Origin: Notoacmeibacter sp.
GTDB lineage: Bacteria; Pseudomonadota; Alphaproteobacteria; Rhizobiales; Rhizobiaceae
Length of the DNA: 49,346 nt
Assembly: GCA_019912385.1 (NCBI GenBank)
Contig: JAIOIW010000101.1
Span: forward strand, 1-49,346
Direction: 5' to 3'
The notes below the pieces were generated by a model that did not search any database, was not told the DNA's origin, and was given only the letters and a program-made list of their open reading frames with translations. How positions within the stretch are numbered: position 1 is the first letter of the stretch; each line of letters opens with the position of its first letter. Made by a program: the position numbers and the translations under genes. Shown here piece after piece: positions 37,784-47,778 of this stretch.

Positions 37784-38362
37784 ATGAGCGAACCTTGGCT
37801 TGACGGACAGTTCCTGATCGCGATGCCCGGGATGGGCGACAGCCGTTTCGAGCGCACGGTTGTCTATTTGTGCGCCCATTCCGCCGAGGGCGCGATGGGA
37901 CTCGTCATCAACCGGAGCCAGGAGATGGTCTTTCCCGATCTCCTTGTGCAACTCGGCATCATGGAAGAGCATGAGGCCATAAAACTCCCGCCCAAGACCC
38001 GCGACTTCATGGTGCGCGATGGCGGGCCTGTCGAGCGCAGCCGCGGGTTTGTCCTCCACTCAGGCGATTACCAGGCCGATTCCTCGCTGGAGGTGACACC
38101 GGAGATATCGCTCACCGCCACGGTCGACATCCTGCGCGCCATCTCGAGAGGCGGTGGCCCCGAACAGGCCTTGATGGCGCTCGGCTATTCGGGTTGGGGG
38201 CCGGGTCAACTCGAAGCGGAAATCGCCGGCAACGGATGGTTGACCTGCGAGGCGGCAAGCGATGTCGTGTTTGCATCCGACTTGAGCCAGATCTATCCGC
38301 GCGCCCTGGCGCTGCTCGGCATCGATACGCTCAATCTCAGCCAGTATTCCGGGCGCGCCTGA
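37784..38362 (+). CDS. YqgE/AlgH family protein (DUF179)
   Basis: The 192-residue protein matches UPF0301 YqgE/AlgH: LDGQFLIAMPGMGDSRFERTVVYLCAHS and GAMGLVINR at the N-terminus, then FVLHSGDY, and LGYSGWGPGQLEAEIAGNGWL in the middle. The fold is known but the function is not clear; AlgH is linked to alginate regulation in Pseudomonas. AGAGAGAAG precedes the ATG. It is divergent from the DsbD-alpha-like gene (185-nt gap) and convergent with the GGDEF-EAL gene. Confidence 0.93.
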   Translation: MSEPWLDGQFLIAMPGMGDSRFERTVVYLCAHSAEGAMGLVINRSQEMVFPDLLVQLGIMEEHEAIKLPPKTRDFMVRDGGPVERSRGFVLHSGDYQADSSLEVTPEISLTATVDILRAISRGGGPEQALMALGYSGWGPGQLEAEIAGNGWLTCEAASDVVFASDLSQIYPRALALLGIDTLNLSQYSGRA

Positions 38363-38383
38363 CACAGCGACGGATTGGACTGT

Positions 38384-41311
38384 TCAGGAGGCGGCAGGTT
38401 CCGCCCGCGATTCCTTGAGCCGCGCCACGGCCTGGTCGGCGGGAACCGGCTCGCCGAAATGAAAGCTCTGCGCGAATTCGCAGTGCATGGCGCGCAATTC
38501 CTCCGCACCTTCTTCGTCCGCCACGCCCTCCACGACCACCTTGAGGCCCAGTTCGCGCGCCATGTTGACGATGGACCGAAGCAGGATGCCGCCCTGTGGC
38601 GCGCTGTTCTCGACGAAAGAGCGATCGATCTTCATTGTGTCGAAGGGAAAACGGTTCAGGTAGGACAAGGACGAGTACCCGGTGCCGAAATCGTCCAGTG
38701 AAAGCCCGATGCCGAGTTCCTTGAGCTTGCGCAACACGTGAGCGGCCTGTTCCGGATTGCTCATCACCAGCGTTTCGGTCAGTTCCAGCCTGAAGTGCCG
38801 CGGATCCAGGCTGGCGCGCTTCAGCACCGAGCGGACATCGGACACAAGGTCCTGGCGCATCAGCTGGCGGCTGGACAGGTTGACCGATACGAACAGGTCG
38901 TCGCCGGGAACCTGCTTGAGCCAGTTCACCATGTCCGATGCCGCGGTCTGCATGGCGAAGAGTCCGAGATTGACGATCAGTCCCGAGTTTTCCGCAACCG
39001 GGATGAAATCGCTTGGCGGCACGGTGCCGCGGCGGGGATGCTCCCAGCGCACCAGCGCCTCGAATCCGGCGATCGAACCGTCCATGAGATTGACGATCGG
39101 CTGGTAGGCCAGTTTCAGTTCGCCGCGGTCGATGGCGCGCCTGAGGTCGGCCTCGACCTGAAGCCGGTCGGTGCCCATCGAGCGGAACGCCGGCCGGAAG
39201 GGTTCGATGCGGTCTCCGCCGAATCGTTTTGCCTGGTAGAGCGCCAATTCGGCGTCCTTGACCAGCTCTTCCGCCGAAGTCTGGTTCGACGTCCATGTCA
39301 CCAGCCCGATCGATGCGGTAAGGACGATTTCGCGCTTGGCAAAGGTGATCGGCCCGCTGATCGCCTTGCGCACGGCGTCGGCGAAGGCAGCTATGCGTGC
39401 CGGTTCCTGTTCCGACAGCAGCGTCATGGCAAACTGGTCGCCCGAAAAGCGCGAAAGCGTGTCGTGGGGCTTCATCAGCCGGTGCAGGCGGCGCGCGATT
39501 GTCAGCAGGATCGTGTCGCCGGCCGAAATGCCGAGGCTTTCGTTGACCTGCTTGAACCGATCGATGTCGATCAGGATGACGGTCGGCCTGACTTTTTCTT
39601 CCTCCCGCGCGATCGAGATCACGGCGTCGAGCCGGTTCATGAATATCTCGCGGTTGGGAAGGCCGGTCAGATTGTCATGCACTGCATCATGAAGGAGACG
39701 TTCTTCCGCCTTTTTCTGTTCGGTCACATCGATCAGCGTGCCGACACAGCGGATCACCTCGCCATCGGAACCGATGACGGGGCGCGCACGCAGCGCGAAC
39801 CAGTGGTAGTGCCCGTCGGCGCCGCGCAGTCTGAACGACTGGTGGATGCGTCCGCGGCGATGCTCCAGGATGACGTCGAGCGTGGTGCGGAAGTGGTCCC
39901 GGTCGTCGGGGTGGAGAACCGGCAACCAGTTGCGTGCCGGTCCGCGCAGGCTGTTGGGCGCCAGGCCGAGCGGCAGGCTGATGTCGGGCCGGGTGATGAC
40001 GCGGTCGCGCAACACGTCCCAGTCGAACACGATGTCGCCGGAGCCCGTGATTGCAAGCGCCTGGCGTTCCATGTCGGAAAACAGGCCCTGCTGCAGCGCT
40101 CCGCCCGCAAGCGCGTGCTGCATGACCGTGAATCCGATCAGCAGTACGACAAGGATCAATCCGCCGCCCAGCGCCGGCTGCACGATATCGTTATCGAGCG
40201 CGCCCGTGGCGGCCATGAACGAGCCGGTCAGCCAGACCATGATCAGGATCCAGCTCGGGATCAGCATGATCGCGCGGTCATAGGCTTTTGTCGCAAGATA
40301 GACGACAAGACCGAGGCCCAAAACGGCCGCCGCCGCGAACGACAGACGCGCAATGCCCGAAGCGACCGCCGGATCGAAGATCGCCACCCCGGCAAGGCCG
40401 AGCAGCGCGAGAATCCAGAGAACCGCGCCGTAGGAAAAGTTCTCGTGCCAGCGGTTGAGGTTGAGATAGGCAAACAGGAACAGGACCAGGGTCAGCGCCA
40501 GTGCGACCTCGGACCCGGCCCGCCACATCTGCTCGTTTCCCGGCGAGATCTCGATCACCTTGTTGACGAAGCCGAAATCGATCGAGATGTAGGCCAGCAC
40601 CGCCCACGCAAGCGCCGCGGTAGCAGGAAACATGGATGTGCCCTTGACCACGAACAGGATGGTCAGGAACAGGGCCAGCAAGCCTGCAATGCCGATGATG
40701 ATGCCGCGAAACAGAGTGTAGGAATTGACCGTGTCCTTGTATGACTCCGGATCCCAAAGATAGACCTGCGGCAGGCTGGAGGCCGACAACTCGGCGACGA
40801 AGGTGACGACCGCGCCGGGATTTATGGTCACCAGAAAGATGTCGGCGTTGTCGGATGTCTGACGGTCCAGTGCAAATCCTTCGCTCGGCGTTATGTTGGT
40901 TATGCGGCGTGACCCGAGATCGGGCCAGAAGATACCCGAATTGACCAGGCGGAAATGCGGCGCGACAATCAGACGGTCGAGCTGGCGATCCGTGGGATTG
41001 GCGAGCGCGAACACCGCCCAGTCGCCGGTCGAGGTGTCGTCGAGCGCCTCGACTTCGATGCGCCGCACGATCCCGTCAGGTCCAGGCGCCGTCGATACCT
41101 GGAAACTGGAGCCCCGCTCGCGATAGATCTCGACCGCCTGCGAAAGGTCGAGCGCGGTGTCGTCGCGGCTGATCTTGATCGCCTCGGTAGCATTTGCCTG
41201 GCCCGTCCACATCAGGCAGGAGAGCGAGATGATAGCAGCAGTCAGCCAGCTCAAGATCAGCGTTGCAGCGCGCAATATACCCAGTCCCGATACTCTAGGG
41301 TCAGGACCCAT
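38384..41311 (-). CDS. Membrane PAS-GGDEF-EAL protein with degenerate GGDEF (7TMR-DISM-like N-terminus)
   Basis: The 975-residue c-di-GMP protein has a signal sequence (about 13-42), a periplasmic beta domain (about 45-190), seven or so helices (about 200-400), PAS (about 420-535), GGDEF (about 545-710) and EAL (about 720-965). The GGDEF site reads SGDQF at 623-627, changed at the first and fourth residues, so cyclase activity is doubtful. EAL is intact: EAL at 751-753, NLSSRQL, ELTE, DDFGTGYSSLSYL, KIDRSF and EGV. It is therefore probably a phosphodiesterase sensing an extracytoplasmic signal. The start ATG 41311 lies inside a mobile-element end; TTG 41275 gives a cleaner signal peptide. Confidence 0.9.
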   Translation of the reverse strand: MGPDPRVSGLGILRAATLILSWLTAAIISLSCLMWTGQANATEAIKISRDDTALDLSQAVEIYRERGSSFQVSTAPGPDGIVRRIEVEALDDTSTGDWAVFALANPTDRQLDRLIVAPHFRLVNSGIFWPDLGSRRITNITPSEGFALDRQTSDNADIFLVTINPGAVVTFVAELSASSLPQVYLWDPESYKDTVNSYTLFRGIIIGIAGLLALFLTILFVVKGTSMFPATAALAWAVLAYISIDFGFVNKVIEISPGNEQMWRAGSEVALALTLVLFLFAYLNLNRWHENFSYGAVLWILALLGLAGVAIFDPAVASGIARLSFAAAAVLGLGLVVYLATKAYDRAIMLIPSWILIMVWLTGSFMAATGALDNDIVQPALGGGLILVVLLIGFTVMQHALAGGALQQGLFSDMERQALAITGSGDIVFDWDVLRDRVITRPDISLPLGLAPNSLRGPARNWLPVLHPDDRDHFRTTLDVILEHRRGRIHQSFRLRGADGHYHWFALRARPVIGSDGEVIRCVGTLIDVTEQKKAEERLLHDAVHDNLTGLPNREIFMNRLDAVISIAREEEKVRPTVILIDIDRFKQVNESLGISAGDTILLTIARRLHRLMKPHDTLSRFSGDQFAMTLLSEQEPARIAAFADAVRKAISGPITFAKREIVLTASIGLVTWTSNQTSAEELVKDAELALYQAKRFGGDRIEPFRPAFRSMGTDRLQVEADLRRAIDRGELKLAYQPIVNLMDGSIAGFEALVRWEHPRRGTVPPSDFIPVAENSGLIVNLGLFAMQTAASDMVNWLKQVPGDDLFVSVNLSSRQLMRQDLVSDVRSVLKRASLDPRHFRLELTETLVMSNPEQAAHVLRKLKELGIGLSLDDFGTGYSSLSYLNRFPFDTMKIDRSFVENSAPQGGILLRSIVNMARELGLKVVVEGVADEEGAEELRAMHCEFAQSFHFGEPVPADQAVARLKESRAEPAAS

Positions 41312-41561
41312 CAATTTGGCCGGAATGGTCGAAGCGGATTTGTGCGGATACGAGGAGCAAGTCCGCAGGAAGGCTGAAGCCTTTCATGGGCTTGCTACAA
41401 AGTCGGCCGCGTAAATCCTCCTGATCCGAGGGACGATCGATCTGACGTCGAACTGCCGCGTCAAAGTCCTTGGCCGGGGGAACCGTCCCGCCCTGTGGGC
41501 TCTTCCTTGCATTTCTCGTCATCCCGAACGCCATTCCAGTCAAATTAATGTGTCCTGACCC
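41298..41561. mobile_element. 264-bp non-autonomous element (MITE-like or IS remnant) with 31-nt inverted ends
   Basis: The ends, 41298-41328 and 41531-41561 (the second read on the minus strand), both begin GGGTCAGGAC and match at 27 of 31 positions. The outer 10 bases are identical. The interior (about 200 bp) encodes no transposase; two short open frames cross it. No clear target duplication is visible (TA on the left against AA on the right). The ends resemble the GGGTC-type termini I associate with IS5-type elements, but I cannot name a parent. The left end carries the ATG of the GGDEF-EAL gene, and the right end supplies the last seven codons and stop of the GNAT gene. Confidence 0.75.
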
Positions 41562-42136
41562 AAATTGTCCACGCCATCTGCGAGCCGGGCGTAGAGGAGG
41601 TGGTCACGCCAGCGTCCGTCGATCTTCAGGTAGGACCGCATGAGACCTTCGCGCTCGAATCCGGCTTTTTCAAGCAGCCTTATCGACCGCGTGTTGTCGG
41701 GGATACAGGCAGCTTCGATCCGGTGCAACTCCAGTGTCGAAAATGCGTGTGGCAGGAGAGCGCCAAGGGCGTCCAGCATGAGGCCTTTGCCGGCATGGGG
41801 CTCGCCCATCCAGTAGCCGAGCTGCGCTGATTGGGCGACGCCGCGGCGGATATTTCCGAGCGACACCCCGCCGACCAGTTCGCCATCGCAAAACACGAAG
41901 AAAGCGAAAGCCGTTCCGCCCGCCCTTTCGTCGGCATAGCGGCGCAGGCGTGCGCGCCAGTTGGCGCGGGACAGCTCATCGACCAGCCAGCTTGGTTCCC
42001 AGGGCTTGAGAAATGCGCGGCTTGTTTCGCGCAGTTCCAACCAGGCGTTGTAATCGCCAGCGACCGGCGGCCTGAGAACGACTCGGCCCGCCGCCAGCGG
42101 CCGGGGTGCTGGGCGGCGAAAGGGCAGGGCGAACAT
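41540..42136 (-). CDS. GNAT N-acetyltransferase, RimJ-like
   Basis: The 198-residue acetyltransferase has the RimJ/RimL pattern: LRPPVAGDYNAWLELRE near 25, the acetyl-CoA loop in YWMGEPHAGKGLM, and RIEAACIPDNTRSIRLLEKAGFEREGLMRSYLKIDG toward the C-terminus (seen in fragments). It may acetylate ribosomal protein N-termini or other substrates. The ATG 42136 start fits the family; GTG 42148 is also open. The last residues after DNLG (QDTLI and stop) come from the mobile-element end, so the native C-terminus was replaced, while the catalytic core is intact. Confidence 0.88.
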   Translation of the reverse strand: MFALPFRRPAPRPLAAGRVVLRPPVAGDYNAWLELRETSRAFLKPWEPSWLVDELSRANWRARLRRYADERAGGTAFAFFVFCDGELVGGVSLGNIRRGVAQSAQLGYWMGEPHAGKGLMLDALGALLPHAFSTLELHRIEAACIPDNTRSIRLLEKAGFEREGLMRSYLKIDGRWRDHLLYARLADGVDNLGQDTLI

Positions 42137-42155
42137 CGTCGGTGTCACGGTCGCG

Positions 42156-43451
42156 TCAGACGGCGACCTTGCGCGCGCCGGAAGCGTTCGCAGAAAGCGA
42201 TTCCGCGATATTCTCGAATCTCGGCATGTCGCCGATCGGCCCGATGGCGGTGACCGTGGGCGTCGTACCCGTAAACAGACGTCGCGACAGGTCGGTCAAC
42301 CGCTCGGTCGTGATGTTGGACAGGCGGTCCATCAGTTCATCGACGCTGATGGGGCGGCCGAACAGAAGCAGTTGCCGCGCGATCTGCCCGGCCCGGCTTG
42401 TGGGGCTTTCGTAAGACATGAGAAGGGCGGCCCGGTATTGCGCGCGCGCGCGGTCCAGTTCCTGCTGGTTGATGTGTTCGCCCGCACGATGCAGTTCCTG
42501 CTGGATGACGGGCACCAGCTCGGCAATGTCTTCCCTGCCTGTCGCGGCATGGACGCCGAAGACGCCGGTATCGGAGAATCCCCAATGGAAAGCATAGACC
42601 GAGTAGCAAAGACCGCGCTTCTCGCGCACTTCCTGGAACAAGCGCGACGACATGCCACCGCCGAGAATCGATGCCAGGACCTGCGAAGCATAGAAATCGC
42701 GCACATGATAGGCGCGGCCTTCGAAGCCGAGAATGATCTGCGCATCCATCAGGTCGCGGTTTTCGCGGAAGTCGCCGCCGACGTAGTGGGCATAGGGCGG
42801 AAAGGGCGCTTCCGCCTTGGCCCGAAACGATCCGAGGCGTTTTTCGACTTCGCGCACGAATTCGTCATGATCGACCGCGCCGGCTGCGACGACGATCATC
42901 CGGTCGGCGCCGTATTGGCGGTCCATGTAGTCGCGTAGCTGCTTCGACGTGAACGATTTGACGGTCTCCGGCGTTCCCAGGATCGAACGGCCGATCGACT
43001 GATGACGGAACGCGGTCTCGGTGAAGCGGTCGAACACGATGTCGTCTGGCGTGTCGTGCGCGGCACCGATCTCCTGGAGGATCACGTGTTGCTCGCGCGC
43101 CAGCTCGGCGGTATCGAATTTGGAGTCGGTCAGGATGTCGGCAAGGATATCGATGGCCAGCGGCAGGTCGTCCTTGAGTATGCGCGTGTAGAACGATGTC
43201 GTCTCGACGCTGGTCGCGGCATTGATCTCGCCACCGACATTCTCGATGTCGCAGGCGATCTGTTCCGCACTGCGCCGCCCCGTTCCCTTGAAGGCCATAT
43301 GCTCGAGAAGATGGGCGATACCGTGTTCCTCGTCGCGCTCGTTGCGCGAACCGGACTTGACCCAAACTCCCAAGGTCGTGCTTTCGAGATGGGGCAGGTT
43401 TTCGGTGGCAATTGTGAGCCCGTTCGAAAGCCGGCTGACCGTGACACCCAT
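42156..43451 (-). CDS. M16 family zinc peptidase (mitochondrial processing peptidase-like)
   Basis: The 431-residue peptidase carries the inverted zinc motif HLLEH (47-51) with the third ligand Glu near 127 in VILQEIGAAHD. The glycine-rich C-terminal half (LGGGMSSRLFQEVREKRGLCYSVYAF) matches the MPP-beta-like class common in alphaproteobacteria, and is a single-domain form. It probably cleaves short peptides in the cytoplasm or periplasm; no signal peptide is seen. It lies 15 nt after thrC on the same strand. Confidence 0.95.
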   Translation of the reverse strand: MGVTVSRLSNGLTIATENLPHLESTTLGVWVKSGSRNERDEEHGIAHLLEHMAFKGTGRRSAEQIACDIENVGGEINAATSVETTSFYTRILKDDLPLAIDILADILTDSKFDTAELAREQHVILQEIGAAHDTPDDIVFDRFTETAFRHQSIGRSILGTPETVKSFTSKQLRDYMDRQYGADRMIVVAAGAVDHDEFVREVEKRLGSFRAKAEAPFPPYAHYVGGDFRENRDLMDAQIILGFEGRAYHVRDFYASQVLASILGGGMSSRLFQEVREKRGLCYSVYAFHWGFSDTGVFGVHAATGREDIAELVPVIQQELHRAGEHINQQELDRARAQYRAALLMSYESPTSRAGQIARQLLLFGRPISVDELMDRLSNITTERLTDLSRRLFTGTTPTVTAIGPIGDMPRFENIAESLSANASGARKVAV

Positions 43452-43466
43452 AGACGCATCTGCTCC

Positions 43467-44864
43467 TTACATGACCGCCCTGCTGAGGCGGCTGATATGG
43501 TCTTGTAACACATTTATGTCGGGGGGAAGCAAATCGAAACGTTCCTCGCGCTGCATCAGGTCTGAAAGCCACGCCGGCAGCGCAGGACTGACCCCGCAGG
43601 CAGCCGCCACGGCTGCGGGAAACTTGGCCGGATGGGCTGTTGCCAGCACGACCATGGGCGCGGTGCCTGATGCATGTTCGCGCGCGACTTTCATGCCGGC
43701 CGCGGTGTGCGGATCGATGAGATAACCGTCCATTTCCAGAAGTGCGCGGATCGTTGCCGCCGTCTCCGCCTCCAGCGAGCGGCCGGCGTCGAACTCGCCG
43801 CGGATGGCCGCAAGCGTTCCTTTTTCGATACCGAACGATCCGGACTGTTTCAGTCCGTCCATGCAGCGCTTGACGGCCGTCGCGTCGCGCCCGCCGGCCT
43901 CGAACAGCAGGCGTTCGAAGTTCGACGATATCTGGATATCCATCGACGGTGAGGTCGTTGCCTTCACCCCGCGCATTTCGTAAACGCCGCTTTCGAGGGC
44001 ACGGACAAGGATGTCGTTGTCGTTGGTGGCGATCACCAGCCGTTCCACCGGCAGTCCCATGCGCTTGGCGCAATAGCCGGCAAATATGTCGCCGAAATTG
44101 CCCGTCGGTACGGAGAAGCTGACCGCACGGTCTGGCGCTCCCAGCGAGAGCGCGCTGGAAAAGTAATAGACGATCTGCGCCATGATCCGCGCCCAATTGA
44201 TCGAATTGACGCCGGAGAGGCGGACCCGGTCGCGGAAACCGTGATTGTTGAACAGGTCTTTCACCAGCGACTGGCAATCGTCGAAATTGCCCTTGATGGC
44301 GAGCGAATGCACGTTGTCGGCCGTGCACGACGTCATCTGGCGCTGCTGCACCGGCGACACGCGCCCCTCCGGGAACAGGATGAATATATCGGTACGCTGG
44401 CGCCCGGCGAACGCCTCGATCGCCGCGCCGCCGGTATCACCCGACGTGGCGCCGACAATGGTCGCGCGCTGGCCGCGCATCTCGAGCACGTGGTCCATCA
44501 GCCGCGCGAGGAGTTGCATCGCCACGTCCTTGAACGCCAGCGTCGGCCCGTGAAACAGTTCCAGGACGAACTCGTTCGGCCCTGTCTGGACGATCGGGCA
44601 GACCGCGTCATGGCGAAAACCGGCATAGGCGTCGTTGACGATGGCGGCGAAGGCCGCGTCATCGATCTCGCCATCGACAAATGGCGTCAGCAGGCGGATG
44701 GCGAGTTCGGGATAGGAGAGCCCGCGCATCGAGCGTATCTCGTCGGGCGTGAACCGGGGCCACGTCTCGGGAACATACAGCCCGCCGTCCCGCGCAAGGC
44801 CGGCCAGCAGGACATCGCAAAAACCCAGATGAGGCGCGTCGCCTCTCGTACTTGTAAATCGCAT
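43467..44864 (-). CDS. thrC: Threonine synthase ThrC
   Basis: PLP enzyme that turns O-phosphohomoserine into threonine. The 465-residue protein is the long class (as in enteric and rhizobial ThrC), starting MRFTSTRGDAPHLGFCDVLLAGLARDGGLYVP in fragments. The PLP lysine is in TLAFKDVAMQLL, the phosphate loop in VGATSGDTGGAA, and VPTGNFGDIFAGY near residue 250. It pairs functionally with thrB at 33693. Divergent from the lipoprotein gene across 140 nt. Confidence 0.97.
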   Translation of the reverse strand: MRFTSTRGDAPHLGFCDVLLAGLARDGGLYVPETWPRFTPDEIRSMRGLSYPELAIRLLTPFVDGEIDDAAFAAIVNDAYAGFRHDAVCPIVQTGPNEFVLELFHGPTLAFKDVAMQLLARLMDHVLEMRGQRATIVGATSGDTGGAAIEAFAGRQRTDIFILFPEGRVSPVQQRQMTSCTADNVHSLAIKGNFDDCQSLVKDLFNNHGFRDRVRLSGVNSINWARIMAQIVYYFSSALSLGAPDRAVSFSVPTGNFGDIFAGYCAKRMGLPVERLVIATNDNDILVRALESGVYEMRGVKATTSPSMDIQISSNFERLLFEAGGRDATAVKRCMDGLKQSGSFGIEKGTLAAIRGEFDAGRSLEAETAATIRALLEMDGYLIDPHTAAGMKVAREHASGTAPMVVLATAHPAKFPAAVAAACGVSPALPAWLSDLMQREERFDLLPPDINVLQDHISRLSRAVM

Positions 44865-45004
44865 GCCAGCATATCCAATCGTTTCGGCGGCTTGCGCACA
44901 GCGCCACTTTGGCGCTACGCGTAGGGATGTCGCATTTTCGGCGCGGCGTTGGTATAGAACAGCTTCTTTGGCTGATGAAAGTGCAGTTTGAGGGTTCCTT
45001 GCGG

Positions 45005-45562
45005 ATGAATATGCGTTTCTATGCGGTTTTGGCGGCAATCGGTATTGGAATTGCGGTATCCGGCTGCCAGTCCGGCGACCCGACCGGCGTTCTCAACATC
45101 GGCAAGAAGAAGGAGCAGGCGTCCGACGAGCGCATTACGCAGGAGGAGGTGCGGGCCTATTGCCCGGACGTCACGCTGCGCGAAGGCACCGCTTTTTTCA
45201 GCGACTACGGGAAGAAAGCCGACAAGGCGCCGGAAAACCTGATTTATCAAGCCTCCATCGAAGACGTGACGCGTTCCTGCTCCTATTCAGACACCGCGAT
45301 AACGATGAACGTCGCAGTTGCTGGCAAGATCGTGCCCGGCCCGAAAGGCAAGGCCGGCGACATCACCATGCCCATCCGCATCGCCGTTATCCAGGGTGGC
45401 GAACTGGTTTACTCGCAATTGCACCAATACGCCGTGGCGGTTTCTCCGGCCGGCGCAACTCAGTTCATTTTCAACGATCCGTCGGTGGTCATCAACGGCC
45501 CGATCAAGCGCAACATCGTGGTCTATGCCGGTTACGACGAAGGACCCTACAAGACGCCTTGA
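45005..45562 (+). CDS. Hypothetical lipoprotein
   Basis: The 185-residue protein has a lipoprotein signal with lipobox VSGC (Cys near residue 21). The mature part has RAYCPDVTLREGTAFFSDYG near 52 and a beta-rich domain with SYSDTAITMNVAVAGKIVPGPKGKAGDITMPIRIAV (in fragments). It resembles unnamed rhizobial envelope lipoproteins; no domain is recognised. Two ATGs (45005, 45011) are in frame; GAGGG lies about 9 nt before the first. The convergent gene end is a hairpin-rich region. Confidence 0.75.
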   Translation: MNMRFYAVLAAIGIGIAVSGCQSGDPTGVLNIGKKKEQASDERITQEEVRAYCPDVTLREGTAFFSDYGKKADKAPENLIYQASIEDVTRSCSYSDTAITMNVAVAGKIVPGPKGKAGDITMPIRIAVIQGGELVYSQLHQYAVAVSPAGATQFIFNDPSVVINGPIKRNIVVYAGYDEGPYKTP

Positions 45563-45603
45563 CCGTTCCAGCACCCTGCGTCCGTTCGAACATACGCCGG
45601 ACG

Positions 45604-45668
45604 CTGCGCATCTACAGGACTGCGCATCGTGCATTCCGAAAACCGGTTCCGGTTTTCCGGCCGATATT
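45604..45668. repeat. Dispersed rhizobial-type repeat with hairpin
   Basis: CTGCGCATC occurs at 45604-45612 and again at 45620-45628. A 9-bp perfect hairpin (GAAAACCGG at 45638-45646, CCGGTTTTC at 45649-45657) follows. The layout GCGCATCGTGCATTCCGAAAACCGG followed by its inverted half matches, from memory, a short palindromic repeat scattered in many Hyphomicrobiales genomes. It lies between convergent genes and ends at the HAD stop, so it may also act as a terminator. Confidence 0.6.
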
Positions 45669-46358
45669 CTAGCCGTCGAGCGTCCCGAACTCGGTCATGG
45701 CGCCGACCAGTGCGTGGAGGTCGGCAAGCCGGTTGATGACCGTTTCCGCACCGGCTTCGATCAGCCGGTCCGCCTGGGTGGGGTAGCTGTGCGAGCCGCC
45801 GGTAAAACCGATGACCCGCATGCCGGCCGCCCTGGCTGCCGTCACGCCCGGCACCGAGTCCTCGACCACGAAAGTCCTTGCGGGGTCCGCACCTTGGGCT
45901 TTCGCTGCATGGAGGAAAACATCGGGCGCGGGCTTGTTCCTCAGGCCGAGATCGGAAGCGGAGTAGACACGCCCCTCGACCAGCGGTTTCAGGCCGGTCC
46001 GGCCAAGGGTGATGTCGAGGCGCGCCATCGATGAGTTCGAGCAGACGCATACCGGCGCCCGCGCTCCGGTCAAGGTCTGCGCCGCACCTGGGATCGGCTT
46101 GACTTCGCGGGCGAGCCGCTCGTCGACGAGCTTTTCGCTTCTCTCGATCAATGATGCCTGGAGCGGGATTCCCGCTTCGCGCTCGACCTCTTTCAGGATG
46201 TCGGGAAAGGTCATGCCTGCGAACCGCTCCACGACATCCTCCGTCGTCACCGGATATCCGGCTTCGGTCAGCAGGCCGGCTTCGTTTCTCGCGGCAACGA
46301 TTTCGGAATCGACGAGCACGCCGTCGCAATCGAAGATTATGAGGTCGGGGGCAAGCAT
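45669..46358 (-). CDS. HAD-superfamily phosphatase, beta-phosphoglucomutase-like
   Basis: The 229-residue HAD hydrolase has motif I FDCDGVLVDSE (Asp nucleophile and acid/base), motif II Ser in CVCSNSS, motif III Lys in LRNKPAPDVF and motif IV in VVEDSVPGV. A cap domain lies at about 18-85. Members include beta-phosphoglucomutase-like enzymes, phosphoglycolate phosphatase and YqaB-like phosphatases; the substrate is not certain. The start is ATG 46358 with CCGGAAA upstream. It is convergent with the lipoprotein gene and divergent from ccrM. Confidence 0.9.
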   Translation of the reverse strand: MLAPDLIIFDCDGVLVDSEIVAARNEAGLLTEAGYPVTTEDVVERFAGMTFPDILKEVEREAGIPLQASLIERSEKLVDERLAREVKPIPGAAQTLTGARAPVCVCSNSSMARLDITLGRTGLKPLVEGRVYSASDLGLRNKPAPDVFLHAAKAQGADPARTFVVEDSVPGVTAARAAGMRVIGFTGGSHSYPTQADRLIEAGAETVINRLADLHALVGAMTEFGTLDG

Positions 46359-46466
46359 CGCATTTCCGGGAACGGTGAAAGGTCGCCACCATGGCTGGCC
46401 GCCGCGATATAGGCCCCTCCCGGCAATGGTGCAACGGTCAGTCCTCGCCCTGCAGGGCGGCGTTGA

Positions 46467-47744
<1,278 letters not shown>

Positions 47745-47778
47745 ATGCGGCGCTCCGTAATCTGGCGAACAGAGCCTG

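Noticed and set aside
38738-40744. A 668-codon plus-strand open frame within the GGDEF-EAL gene
   Set aside because: No motif and no ribosome site; the minus-strand PAS, GGDEF and EAL motifs explain this region.
41301-41543. An 80-codon minus-strand frame spanning the mobile element
   Set aside because: It overlaps both terminal repeats and has no transposase-like motif, so it is not called a gene, though a decayed element protein cannot be excluded.
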